A stretch of 64,000 nt of DNA, taken from Euryodendron excelsum. Taxonomy: Eukaryota > Streptophyta > Magnoliopsida > Ericales > Pentaphylacaceae. The stretch spans positions 18,984,001 to 19,048,000 of the forward strand of contig CM065385.1 in NCBI GenBank assembly GCA_033060915.1. The letters are read 5' to 3'. The position numbers and the translations under genes were made by a program. Below the pieces are notes generated by a model. That model had not been told where the DNA came from and searched no databases. It worked only from the letters and a program-made list of their open reading frames with translations. Below, in pieces: positions 49,026 to 61,614 of this stretch (position 1 is the stretch's first letter; every line of letters begins with the position of its first letter).

Positions 49026-49639
49026 CTAATGTAAGGGATTTGCTTGCAGTTCTTTTGTCTTAAATGTTGGAGAAGATGACATTTGCTGCATTCTTGAATT
49101 GAGATTTTTGAAGAGTAATGTTCCTTTGATGTGTTGATTGTTGACTTTTGCCTCTGACTAGCATGGCAGAATTTTGGGTAAGGTCCTTCGTTGGGTTCTG
49201 GAATTTGGTTTGGAGAGGGTAAAGCCTACTTTTGAAAGGTTTGAGGTATTTAGAAGGTCAAACATCTATAGGTCAGTTTTCCTTGAGGGATCAACTGGTT
49301 TGCAATTGTATGGGAGGTGTAGGGTGGGTCGTTGCCCCAGTTTTAACGATTGGAAGAGGTCGAGTCAGGCTGACATTAATTGGGGTGGTCGAAGGTGATT
49401 CAATGCCCCATTCTCTGTTTCTTGTTATCTATGGATGACAATTCGGGTTTTCTGGGGTGTATGCTATTTCTTTTACAGAGTGTTTAGATTATGGATGACA
49501 GACCTTCCGAAATGTTGTACTTCTGCTTCGGAACACCTTTTCTTTTGTAATCGCCTGAACATTTGTCAGTGTATTTTGTTAGAAATGTCGTTTGGTATAT
49601 ACTGTATATGTCCACCACAAGTTAAAATGAATGCACATC

Positions 49640-50340
49640 ATACTTTTGGATAAATGCGTAGGTTGATACATGAGGAAATGAATGCATGTCATACTTTTTG
49701 ATGAATGTGTAAGGATAGAATTAAACGTATGTCATGTTTCTTAATTGTATGTTCATGCAGGGATGGAATTGAATGCATGTCATGCTTCTTGATGAACGTA
49801 TAGAGATGGATTTTGAACGCATGTCATACTTTTTGATGAACGCACTTTCATGAATGGAATTGGAAGCATGTCATACGTTTTGATGAATGCACAGAGATGG
49901 GTTTTGAATGCATGTCATACTTTTTGATAAATGTATAGAGATAGATTTTGAATGCATGTCATGCTTTTTGATGAATGCATATACATGAATGGAATCGAAT
50001 GTATGTCATACTTTTTGATGAATGCATGTATAAGAATGGAATTGAATGCACGTTATACTTTTTGATGAATGTATATACATGAATGGAATTGAATGTATGT
50101 CATACTTTTTGATGAATTGAAATGAATGCTTATCATGCAGGTTGATACAAGTATGGAAATGAATGCATACGTTTAATACATGGAATGAAATTTAATGCAT
50201 ATCATACTTTTTGATAAACGCATTAGCATGTATGGTTTACATGGGAATTGAAATGGATGCATGTCATACTTTTGGATGAATGCACAATTTATACAGGAAT
50301 GGAATTGAATGCATGTCATGCTTTTTGATGAATGCATATA
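49640..50340. repeat. About 46-bp minisatellite, about fifteen units
   Basis: Repeated GAATGCATGTCATACTTTTT with GATGAATGCATATACATG and AATGGAATT blocks. The GTCATACTTTTT core recurs about every 43-55 bases from 49635 to 50317. Confidence 0.88.
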
Positions 50341-52349
50341 TAGATGGAAATGGATGTATGTCTCGGGATTTGCCCCAGGGTTCATGTTTAGTTATTATAT
50401 CTCAGGATTAGACAGTCTTTGAACTTCTGTTCTCCTCTTGGAATTTCCCTTTTGGGTTCTGCCCTTTCTTACCATGATGTGATAGCATTCGCATCACTTT
50501 CAGAGATTCGATCCATTGACTCATTTTTTCCCTCTCTTTTTTATTGAAAAGGAAAACTTCTCTAAGTGGACCCCTCGAGTGACAACCGATATTGCCCTTT
50601 GGCAAAGCAACTTATAGCTTCCTTCCTCAATCAGAGAAGACTTTACTTGGGACCGTAATATAGGCCATGTTTAAAGGTTGTAAGAAATGAAGGGATACAT
50701 AGGCCCAAATCTTTAAATTCAGCGGGGGTTGTACGAACCAAAACCACCTCTTGCAAGAAATGAATTTTGCCCCTGTATGTACCATTATTTTTAAATGTTG
50801 TTGTTTCTTTGTTCAAGCTTATTTAGACTAAGCAATTTTTCTTGATCTAAGAGGACTTTAATTTGGACCGTAATGTGGGCCCAGTGATGGGGTATTTGAA
50901 AGGAAGGATAAAGGCTCAAAACCTATTATATTTGCTAGGCTCTTGAAGACCCATGATCACCTTTGGCAAGTGGCTCCTACCTTTGTCGTTCTTCTGGACT
51001 TTTCTCTTTGTCAGGAAGCTCGCTTCTGTTTTGTTCTTCTGTTGTTGTCTTGGATGACTCTATCTTCTCTTGGAAGTCATTATTGCGTTTGGAAATCATT
51101 ATTGTGTTTGGAAATCATTGTCATTCATCATTTTTTTTATAGGGAATTTTCTCCTTTCTCTTTTTTTTTTTTTTCTTAAAACTTGCTATTATGTTGGTTC
51201 CTACAAATGTCATAAATATTGCATCGTCTTGGAGATCATCTTTCATTTATTTCGCACTTTCTTGGAAATTGTCATTCATTCATCGTGGGCTCTATTGGAG
51301 ATCACCATCTGTTCATTGTTCGTTCTCTTGGAGTGCACTATTAGCTGCAGGTGTTCTTGAAAATCGTCACGCGTTGATGGTTTTGCCTTGACCCAGTGTG
51401 GGCGGTGATCATTAGGTCGGCTAAATGATGGGAATGCGACCGGCTCAAGTGGGTTTTGCAAGGGTTATTTTTAACTATATGGTAGAAGAAAAGGGGGCCT
51501 TTTTTCATTTCAAGTTGAATTGCTTAGTCTATAAAACTCTTTCAAAATTTTAGCAACACCTTAAAAATGGTTAATTTTGGTTCGCGGATTCATTCCTTGC
51601 ATGCATTTGCCCCAGCGTGGGGGGGTGGCTCTTGGTTTGGGCTTTTGAATAGAAATCACCTACGGCTCTAGTGGGCTGACCAACAAATTGTTTTCTGTTT
51701 GGGAGAATGAAATGATGGCTCCCCTTCATTTTGAGGGTTTAGCTGCTTGCTGTTTTGCCAGGACATCCTTTAGGGGTCACTCTTTGGACTTCAATAAGAT
51801 ATGTGATTGATTCTTATCTCTCACCCCTCTGTATTTCCCCTCTCTCTTCACTTCTTCTTTTTCTCTCCCCTCCTTTTGGAGTAAGAGACTTTCTCCTAAA
51901 AGTGGTGCTTGTGCTATCCCATCCTCTAAGTCAGGGTAAAACATTTCGAAGGAAAAAATTCCTAAAGAAGAAGACATCATTCGTGAAGTACCGTGAGACA
52001 ATGATATAAATATGAAGACTCTGGATCATTTTCATTTAGATGATGTTATTTTCGTGCTCAAATTTGAATTGAAAGTTGAAAGATGAGTTTGAAAGAAATC
52101 CCCTTTTTCTAGAATAAACCCCTCAGATTGGTTTTGGAATCACGCCCGCGTCCTTCAAACTCCATTTGCTGTGTGTGCCATCTGATTACACAAGAACGAC
52201 TTCAAGAGTTTGAGTTATGGTGGAGTGGCAACATTGTGTCGGGGTCATGGGTTTGCATGAATTATGAATTAGGCGGGATGCTGGCGGGATTCTATCGGTT
52301 TGACTGTGCTCTTGGACCTGAAAAAAGAAAAACAAAATGCAGTTAGCAT

Positions 52350-53515
52350 GTGGAGTTGAAAGTTTTATGCAATGCATGTCGTATGGACGTCGATTCTTTG
52401 AGAGAATCTAGGCATGATGTTAAGTCTATTTTGGAGGTGAGATTTGCCCTTGTGTGCCATACAATACCTCTTCGTCTTTGGCATAGGCCGGTTGGTGCTA
52501 CTTTGTTTAGGCAATCCCGCCTTCATGGATTGAGAGAGATTTGGGCCTTTCTCGAGATATGGTCCTATGCATGTCATGAATCCTTAGGGTTGGAGCAACC
52601 CTTAGGGGTTTAGATAGGTTTGATTAACATAAGATTGGATCATACCTTTCTCTTTACGGTTGATTAAATGCATGAAAATGCAATAACTTGAGTTTTTTGA
52701 AACTCTTGTTCCGAGATGGATGTTAATGCATGAGTCTACTAGTAATTATATAGACAACATAATGATAATGAATAAGCAGTTTAAAAGACCCCCTTTTCAT
52801 TCTTGGTTCACCTTTTGACTTTCTTAGCCTTTGTAGGCTGGGGAGAAGATAATGAGAATGTAAAAAGAAAAAAAAAAAAGAGAAGTTAGTGCCTTTAGAT
52901 TGAATATTTTTATGCAATGCATGCCCTAGGGGTGCCCCTACTTTGAGAGGGGTACTAAGCATGATGTGTTGGCTCACTTTTGGAGATAGGGGATTGCCCC
53001 TGCATGCAATGCTGTATATGTGCGAGCCTATTCATTCATTCATTCATACATTCATACATTCATTGGATGAAAGTAGAAATGATAGTTTTATTGCATTTGA
53101 TTTCTTTTTACATGGAATTGAAAATACATTTGAAGGGGAAGGGGAACATTTTCCTTGGGACCTTCGCCTATTCTATGCTTACATCATGGGATCCTAACTA
53201 CTCTTGAGTCTTTGGATTCGCCTTCTTGAACGGAGGTTGGTGGGAGACCTTGATTTGAATTGCCCCTTCGTCTTCTTGGCAGCCGTATCTCTATGAGCGA
53301 AGAGGGATTAGGGCCCCTCTTTATGAGATGATTTTGATGCATGCCATGCATCTTTAGGGTCTCTTGGTACCCTTAGGAGTTTTTGGGTTGGCTTGATTTG
53401 AGCGAGAAGGTCTTTAGGTCTTTCTCTGAGGGTTGATTAGATGCATGAAGATGCAATGACTTGAGTTACTTTGGAAATTCTTGTCTTGAAATGAATTCCA
53501 ATGCACGAGCCGTTA
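52350..53515. repeat. Duplicated module inside the internal region
   Basis: The order TTTTATGCAATGCATG, then a TTTTGGAG block, then TGCATGCCATGCAT-like, CTTAGGGTC/CCCTTAGG, TTTCTCT..GGTTGATTA, ATGCATGAA.ATGCAAT and AATGCA(T/C)GAG occurs at about 52360-52735 and again at 52910-53510. The second copy has an added CATTCATT microsatellite (53029-53063). Confidence 0.65.
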
Positions 53516-54325
53516 TGATGCATGTACATGAAAACAACAAGAATTAATTAGCATAATAGCATGGATCAAACAAAATATATAAGGAAAAATAAAGCGGTTG
53601 CCCTTTCCGCCTTGATTTTGAAATTGACGCGTGTGTCCTAAATCTGGCAGAGGTTTTGCTATGCATAGGGTGCTATATGAACATGAGGTTAGGGATTTAC
53701 TAATGCTTCCTAAAAAGCTTGATCCCCAATCTTTCAAACCTTCAGCGTCCACCCCCAAAAGGGTGAACTCCATCTTTGGTTGGTGGTTCGAGCGGGGGAA
53801 TTATCAAGAGACTGTGGGCTAAGAAACTGACATAGCATCCGCCCACAGTCAATATACTGTCCCCCCTTCTATCTAGAAGGGTAGTAACTAGGTAATATAT
53901 GTATGATGCAAATGCAAGTGAGCGCACCAAGTTTGTGTGAAATTTTCAAAAATGGAGGAAAGGACCTAACAACACACATCACATCCTGTCCATTCATTCA
54001 CATACATGGCAACAAATAAGATATGAAATAAAAATGTGAACAAAGGTTCACCTACAAAAAAAAAATGCAAAGAGTTAGTGACTTTTTGAAAAACTCAATG
54101 CAAGGTAAAATGGATGATTAATGTAAGAATGTGAATGTAAACATTGAATGCTGGTGATGACACCTATTTGAAAATTGTTTTGGAGAATAGAATTTGCTTT
54201 GGAAACTTGGAACATTTGAAGAGTGAATAAAACTGGACAAAGTAACCGGAGATTCTAGGTGAGTGAAGGGTGAAGAGACATGTTAACGGCTTAACCCTCT
54301 AAGCGTCCCAAGTGGAGTCGCCAGC

Positions 54326-57300
54326 TGTCGCGCCCCGATTTTTGGGTGTCCAAGGTCCTTTCGGCTTGGAGACCAAAAGCACGGAACTCTGTCACTAGAA
54401 CTCATCCTCCTTGAAGGACAAGTGCTACTAGGTTTGAAAATTGGTTTGACTAAGGGTTTTTTAGAAAAATAGGAGTCACCACCTAACTTGATTAAGGTGA
54501 GTTAGGGTACCTAAAACTAAGTGTTAATCCCAAGAATAAACTTAGGGTTCTTTGGAAAAGGTTTTCAAAACTCCCTCAAGAGAGGGTTTTTAAGAAAATA
54601 GGTTGTTTAGCATCCTTTGGAAAGATTTAAGCCCTTTTGAAAAATAATTCCATTTTGATCATTTGAAAACAGAAATCTATGGTTCGGGGGTTGGTTACGT
54701 GTAGGGAAGATATCCTAAAATCATCACCCTACCCCGCCCTTTTGGTACCTACATGTCTAATCACCCTTTGTTCACTCACTAGAATAATTAGTTACCATTG
54801 TCCACTTAATATCCACTTTAGAATTTTGAAAATAGGGTTTAGTCACACTTTTCGGATGGATGATGCATGATGCAAATTTTTGGAAGAAGTTTGAAAATAA
54901 TGGGGGTTTTGTAAGAGTTTGGAATAGAAATTTTGAAGTGATTGGAATTTTTGAAAAAGGGATTGGAGTTGAAATAAAAGTTATGACCGCACCATTTTAG
55001 GTTGCCTACATATCTCATTTGGCGAGAATCAGGTCATTCGTAGTTCGGGCAAGAGCTCGATGGAGAATAGGCGCATTAGGGCCTTTGGAAGGTTTGAAGA
55101 TACTTTGTAGTTTTTGGAAAAGTTTAAGACACTTTGAAGTCTTTGAAAAAGTTTAAGACCCTTGGAAGTCTTTGGAAAAGTATAAGACACTTTGAGGTCT
55201 TTGGAAGTTGAAGACTCTTTGCGGTCTTGGAAGTTGTAGACTCCTTGTGGTTTTAGAAGTTTTGACTTAAAATTGGATGGTGGAGTGTTTTGAAAATGTT
55301 TTTGGATCAACTTAAGGGAGTATTGGAAAAAATGTTTGGCATGAATCAGGAGAACTTGAAAGTGTTTTTGAAGTCTTGTTTTGAAAACCTTGGACGAATG
55401 TTTTAATGAATTTGTTTTTGAAAGTGGTTTTTGAAAATGGCTAAAAGTTTGAAATCCTAATATGGACAACCTTAAGGGTTGTTCTTGATTTATCACTTTT
55501 CCTTAGAATCCCTAACCATGAGAGGGCTAGGGGCGCCTTAGGTTTGTGACTTTTTAAAAATATTTTTGAAAATGCCTTGAAGATGGAGCATAAGAACATT
55601 TGAAGAGCTTATGGAGTTGGTTTTTTGAAATCAAGAGAGTGGGAGGTTTTGGAAAAGTGGATTATGAGAATGGTTTAAAATTGAGTGATTATTTAGAAAA
55701 GTGTTTAAGAGTTGGAACCTTAAAGTATACTAACCTAGGTGGGGTTGGCTTAGGGTTAGGGGTGACCTAAGGTTGACTAACTTGGGTTAGGTTAACCTAG
55801 GGTTAAAATAAAATTTGGTTAACTAACTAAGGTTGGGTTAACCTAAGGTTAAGGTGACCTAGGGTTAACTAACTAGGGTAGGGTTAACCTAAGGTTAGGA
55901 TGACTTAGGGTTAGGTTAACCTAAAATGAGTGAACTAGGGTCAAGTTAACCTAGGGTTGGAGAACTAGGGTCAAGTTAGTCTAGGGTTGGACGACTAGGG
56001 TCAAGTTAGCCTAGGGTTGGACAACTAGGGTTAAGTTAGCCTAGGGTTGGACAACTAGGGTCAAGTTAGCCTAGGGTTAGATTGGAAAATGGTTTTGAAA
56101 GTTGGTTTAATGCAATTTTGGAAAGAGTTTTGAAAGACAAAACATGCTATGCAATGGACTTTAGTGGACAACCCTTTTAAAGATAATTTCCATGAAAATT
56201 TTGACTCTAGCCAAGAATATGATTTGTATGGTTAGTGATTGGAGACCATTCTAAGGAAGGTTTCCTCATGGCCATTATAATCATAATCTTGACAAGAGTG
56301 TAAGGGGTCCAAAAATTAACATGGTGATGACAACTTTTTAAGGCACCATTTTTAATATAAAGATGGAGAGAATGCATTTTTGAAAATCATCTTTTGAGAA
56401 GGATTTTGAAAATCATTTTTCAAAGGAAGCATTCCATCAAGAGAGGGTTCATATGGCCAAACAAAAGGGAGACCACTTAAGAGAGGATTCCATGGAGCCA
56501 TTCCAACCACTACACTTAAGAGAATGACAATCTTGAAAACTAGAGAATTAGAAAGCAACCCTTATGCAAATTTAAATGTCATGATGCCAACATGAGAGTT
56601 AAGGGGTTAGTAGGGGATTTTCTAAGGACATGGAGTTTAAGAGTAATGTAAGCATTATAAAACATGACAATAAGCATAAAATGAAGCCAAGCATATAAGA
56701 CATGATCAAAATAGTAATATACAAGGGGTAATGATCACATACAAGGCTTTTAGGCTACACCATATAAACAAGGGGCTCTTAGGCCATACTATCTCAAAGT
56801 AGGCTAGTGAGAGGTCCCCCTATATAATGGCTCTCACTTGCTTTCCTCTAGGCATGATCCAAGAGCACTCTTGGCTCAAGCATGCAAGAATGGGGGTTTG
56901 TAGATGGGGATTAAATTAAAGAATAGCCTAAGTAGGCTAGGAGGGAGAAGAGAAGAGTGGGGGAAGACACAAATGTAAAAGGGATACCACCTTTTGCCTT
57001 CAACACACTTGTAGTCTTCAAAAGATGCTTTGATTGGAGCTTGAGTGACTTTAAGAGGGCTTGAGGGGCTGGAATGGGGTGTGTAATAGTGTATAAGGCT
57101 TTGTAGGTGAAGTGTATAGGCTTGAGGGAGGTAGAATCTAGCCTAAGTATTGGAGGGGTGGAATATATGTAAAGATTCGAGGTTCTGGAGCAGTTTTAGC
57201 AGAGTTTCACATCAATTTTGGAGGTGGAATATGCAAAGGGGTGGCCTGGTATTTATAGGCAATCTGGAACAGGCCTGGCGCCTGTAGGACATGCGCAGGT

Positions 57301-58999
57301 ACTGTTCCATTGCCAGAATGCCACGTGGCACCCAGTATACTGGCTAAATCTTGATGGTTAATCAAAGTTTGGCTGATTTAATCAAAATCTGGCCACATGT
57401 AGCATACGCTCCGTCACCGGGAGTGTTCGTTTAAACTTTTTCTTGATAATTGAGCCAATTGGGAAGGTTTTGGAGGAGTCGGTTGTATCCACGGTGTTCT
57501 CCTAGGGCTTCTGGTAAACTTTCATGTTTTTGAAAAGTTTGAATTGTGTTTGGAGATGCGGGATATCATCTCTGGAAGCGTGCATAAAAGAGCATTTTTT
57601 GAGAGCGTCTGTGATACGCTCTCAGGGTGTTCAAAAGTGACTGTTTTCATGCTATGTGATCGAGGCCTTCGGGAAGCGATCTTTTCGATCGGACCGTACC
57701 GTTGGAAAGTACTCTAAAAATTCTTTTGGGAATTCCCAGATTTATGTATTTCTCAAGTCGTTTGACGGTGTGTTTTGTTAAGGGAATTGGAGAAAAAGTC
57801 AGCCTTGGCAGAGCATTTACGAGACGCCCCAGGGATTACTGAAAGTTGTAGTTTTCGCACCATACGATGGAGGGTTTCAGGAAGTGATCTATTCGATCGA
57901 GCCGTATTGATGAAAAGATCTATGAATGAGCTTTCGAGAGTTCTCCGATTTATGCATTTCTCAAGCCAGTTGACGGTGCGTTATAACTAGGCAATTGGGA
58001 GAAAAGACAATTTAGGTGGAGCGTTTGCGAGATGCTCCAGGGGACCTTTATCGAGTCATGAGCGTTTAATGTCATAGGGTCCTCCTTGGGTTAAACAAAG
58101 GTATATGGTGAAACCCTTTGCTCGAAATCCCAGGAACGGTGCTGTTTCGGGGGATGTTTGGATTGCCAGGGGTAAGATGGTCATTTTGGCAAGGATTGGC
58201 TGGAAATGGTTAGGAATGGTTTGGTGTGTTATATTAAGCGTGTAGGGTTGTTCAGGGATAGTTTTAGAAGAGTCTTTTACCGTTCGGCAGGGTTTGTGCC
58301 TTTTTGAGGCCTTGAGGGGCAAAACGATCATTTTGACCAGAGCAAGCTGGAATAGGACCGGATTTGGACCAAATGGCGTGCGGGGGACGCCTAATGGTTT
58401 AACAATATTTTGGAAGGATGGACTTAACGTTTTGAGGGATTGTAAGCTTTCTCAAAATGTGCTTGGATGCCCAAGGGCTGGTTTGGTCATTTTTCACTGA
58501 GTCGGGCTAGCAGGCGCCGGTGTTAACCTAGGTGTTGGTTCTCGAGACCGTCCGGTCTCAGAAAACTACCTGCGGTGTTGGTCTCTAAGAACGTCCGGTT
58601 TTAGAGAACGCTTGGTCCCAGAAAGCTACCTGGAAGGGTGGTGTTGGTCTATGAGAACGCCTAGTCTCGGAGAGCTACCAAATGACGAACATTCTACATT
58701 GGCGGGCTAGCAGGCACCAGAAGTGAACTGTCTGGAACTTGATGAGGTGTTGGTCATCAAGATCGCCTGATCTCGGGAAGCTACTTGAATGGCGTTGGTT
58801 TTCGGGACTGCCCGGTTTGGAAAGCTGCCTGGAATAATGGTGTTTATGGCTTCAGCAAGTCCTTATGGGCCTAAAAAGTGACCAATTGGTTGGATTGGAG
58901 ATCGAAAGGCTCATCTTAAATCTACATGTGTTGCGATGTTAGAAAACTGAGCCCAGTCGGGCCAGAGATTTCCAAGCGGTCAAAAATGGGGTGCTTACA
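54326..58999 (+). repeat. Right LTR (copy D) of the 17-kb element
   Basis: Starts TGTCGCGCCCCGATT at 54326, ends GGGGTGCTTACA at 58999, collinear with copy C. It has five 30-bp units at 55932-56080 against two in copy C, about 190 bp extra near 57355-57545, and an 88-bp deletion near 56627. TATA-like box at 57248-57259. Confidence 0.88.
55728..56080. repeat. Degenerate telomere-like and 30-bp minisatellite zone, right LTR
   Basis: Same kind of sequence as 43280-43530. From 55932 there are five 30-bp units (ACTAGGGTCAAGTTAGCC, then TAGGGTTGGA) against two in the left LTR. Confidence 0.8.
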
Positions 59000-61614
59000 A
59001 TGTGCGACATACAAGTGCAAGAAAATGATTTGACTTTGAAAATAGATTTAAAAAGGGGATTTGAATTATGAAAAAAGTTGTGACCACACCTACAAGGGTT
59101 GCCTACGTATCCTTTTGTTGGGAATCAGGTCAGTCATAGTTCGAACTTGGGGTTTGATTGAAAATTGACACTTTGGGGTCTTGTTTGATTTAAAAAGACA
59201 CTTTGGGGTCTTTAGAAAGTTTGATTTGAAATGAGTTTGACTTGAACCTTGATTGGAAGATTTGAAATTAAACTTTGATTTGAAATTGAACTTGAAGTTG
59301 ACTTTGTAATAAAACTTGAACTTGAATTTTGAAATAGGCCTTGGAATTGTTTTAGAAAGTTTGAATTGAATTCTGAAGTCATCTTAACTTGAACTGAGGT
59401 TTGAAAATCATCTTGATTTAGACTTAAGGTTTAGAAAAGGGTTGAAGTTTCTTAACTCAGGATTAGGGTTGAACTAGGGCTTAGGCATCCTAGGATTTAC
59501 ATAACCTAGAGTTGAAGCATGTAATCGAATGGGAAAGACTAGATTTAAACTTAAAAAGTTTGATTTTAGAAAGCTCTGATTTATGGAGGATAGGATTTAG
59601 GAAAGATTGGAAACAGTTTGATTTGATTTAGAAACACTTGACTTGGAAAGTTTGGAAAAGATTTAGAAATATATTGTTTGAAAGGATTAGAAAAGATTTG
59701 ACTTAAATATTGAATTTGAAAGAATTTAGAAAGTTAGAGTTTGAAAAGATTGGATTTTGGAAAGTTTTGAATTAGGAAAGTTCAAATTAGGAAAGTTTTA
59801 TTTTAGAAAAGTTTTCTTTTTAGGAAAGAATTGATTTTTGGTAAGATTTAAATTTGAAAAGTTTTGAATTTGAAATTTGGAAAGGTTTAACTTTTGGAAA
59901 AATTTGATTTAGAAAAGATTTGATTTGACTTGAAATTGGAAAACTTTAGTTTTGGAAATCTTAAATTTGAAAATCTATGATTTTAAGTAGAAAAAGAATT
60001 TTAAAAATTTATGATTTGAGGCAAATAAAAAGTCATGATTCTAAGAAAGGAATTAGGGTTTCGTAATCATGGATTCTAGGGTTTTGACTTGAACTCTCGA
60101 GATAAGAAATTTTTGAAAAATAGATCTTTAAAATGAGTTTTTTATGAAGTGGATTTGCAAAAACTATTTTAGAGAGATTTGAATATAGTCTTTTGAAAGT
60201 CTCTTGAATATCTCATTTTTCTTAAACGATTGTAACCATGAAAAGATTAGAACCATTCTAGAGTTGTGATTTTGACAACAACTAGGGCTTGCAATATGGT
60301 TCATAATGATCACATTGAACGTAATGCTTTTCTAAAACAATCCTAATAATGGAGTAGTTAGAATCATCTTAGGAGTTGTGATTTATTGAAAAACAATTTA
60401 GAGTTTGAACTCAAATTTTGGACCTTGATGATCACATTGAATGTAACACTTTCCTAATATGACCCTAACCATGAAGTGGTTAGAATCATCTTAGGGTTGT
60501 GGTTTTAAAAACAAGTTTGAAAGAAAAAGGTTCTGAATGCAAGTTTTGAAAGAGAACTTTAATACAAGTTTGAAAATAACTTTGAATGTATGATATTGAA
60601 TGCAATGATGCAATACGGTCATGAACATACAAGGTTAGGCTTTACCACATAACCAAGGGGGCCGGATCCACACCATCTTGGGTTGAACTTGAAGAAAGCC
60701 CCTGACACGGTGACCTTCAACAAGTCTTCCTAGGCATGAATCGAGAAGTCTCTTGTTTCAAGCATGTAAGAAAGGGTGGTAGAAGATAGGGATTAAAATA
60801 GAAGAAAACTCAAGTGGCTTAGGAGAGAGAAGAGAAAAGGGGGGGGGGGGGAGAGATTACATAAACTAAATTAAAAGCCTACTTTGTCTTCTCTTTACTT
60901 TGTTTGTTTCATCTTGAGAGCTTTGACTGGGCAGCACTTGATCTTTCATGGATAATTGGAGAATTCGATATGAGTATATAAAGTATATGGAAGCTAGGGT
61001 TTGAGTGTATGGATTGAAGGAAGTCTAGGGTTTGATGGAGACTTGAGAAAACTAGGGTTTCAAGGCCTATTTCAGTGAGGCATCATTTTTGGAGCGAGTT
61101 TGCGGATCCCGAATATGCAAGGGGGTGACCTATATTTATAGCCAGCCAAAAGTTGGCTTTGGGGCCTGTTGTAGTGGCACCAGATTTTTAGAAAATTGTT
61201 TAAGGCGGCAAGAAACAGATCTTTGGGATGCAAGGTAGAAGATTTGGGCGCTTGTCTTACTGACTACCATGCAATTTTTGGTTTGGCTTCACTAGGAGTG
61301 ACTCCGGAAAGTCCGAGGATGATTCGAAAGGTTCCAATTGACCCGACTTGGCCGGGAATAGATGAAAACCCTTAACGAGTGCTTCAAAGGTAACTGGTTT
61401 GATGACTAGAGTCGAAGTAATTAAAAAGGGTGAATGAATCACCAGGGGCAAAATGGTCATTTGGCTTTAAGTGGGCCCAACAGGCCTAAGAAGCGACCGG
61501 TGGACTAGATTAGAGTTTGGAGGGCGGGTTGGAGTTTGAATGTACATGTGATGTTTTGAAAGTGAGCCTGGTCGGGCTCGATATTGCTGAGCTGGCAAAA
61601 ATGTTGTGCTTACA

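Larger units (their letters stand above)
46410..54325. other. Noncoding internal region of the 17-kb element
   Basis: No recognisable protein domain in any frame. Layout: a unique start with a T-rich stretch (46410-46840); three minisatellite zones (46849-47560, 47630-47930, 48570-49025); a unique stretch (49030-49630); a fourth array (49640-50340); mostly unique sequence to 52340; two diverged copies of a module of roughly 0.4-0.6 kb (about 52350-52740 and 52890-53515); and a closing stretch that includes a short CATTCATT microsatellite (53029-53063) inside the second module. The last bases before the right LTR are AGTGGAGTCGCCAGC, not a normal polypurine tract. Confidence 0.7.
41873..58999 (+). 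mobile_element. Complete 17.1-kb LTR element with no coding capacity (LARD-like)
   Basis: Starts TGTCGCGCCCCGG at 41873, ends GGGGTGCTTACA at 58999, perfect target duplication ATGTG (41868-41872 and 59000-59004). The LTRs are 4537 bp (41873-46409) and 4674 bp (54326-58999). The 7916-bp internal region has no gag, protease, RT or integrase by eye on either strand. Very long LTRs around a noncoding core resemble large retrotransposon derivatives (LARDs); minisatellites in the internal region are also known from Ogre/Tat elements. It must have been mobilised in trans. The parent family was not recognised. Strand is by convention only, since neither a primer site nor a purine tract could be firmly identified. 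Confidence 0.85.
41392..61614 (+). mobile_element. Solo long LTR (copy E) in copia 2 gag, itself split by a larger element
   Basis: Runs from TGTCTCTCG at 41392 to TTGTGCTTACA at 61614, with a perfect target duplication ATGTT (41387-41391 and 61615-61619). Removing it restores the copia 2 gag frame. Without the nested 41873-58999 element and its 5-bp duplication it is about 3.1 kb. The first 60-70 bases of the LTR are missing: it starts TG and jumps straight to TCTCTCGTAAGAACTC. It is collinear with copies A and B, including a purine-rich zone (59020-60190), a G-run (60839-60850) and a TATA-like box (61130-61141). Confidence 0.8.

Noticed and set aside
50408..50605. Minus-strand frame rich in Lys and Arg within the 17-kb element, possible gag piece
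   Set aside because: It is short, with no capsid motif or zinc knuckle, and nothing similar continues around it.
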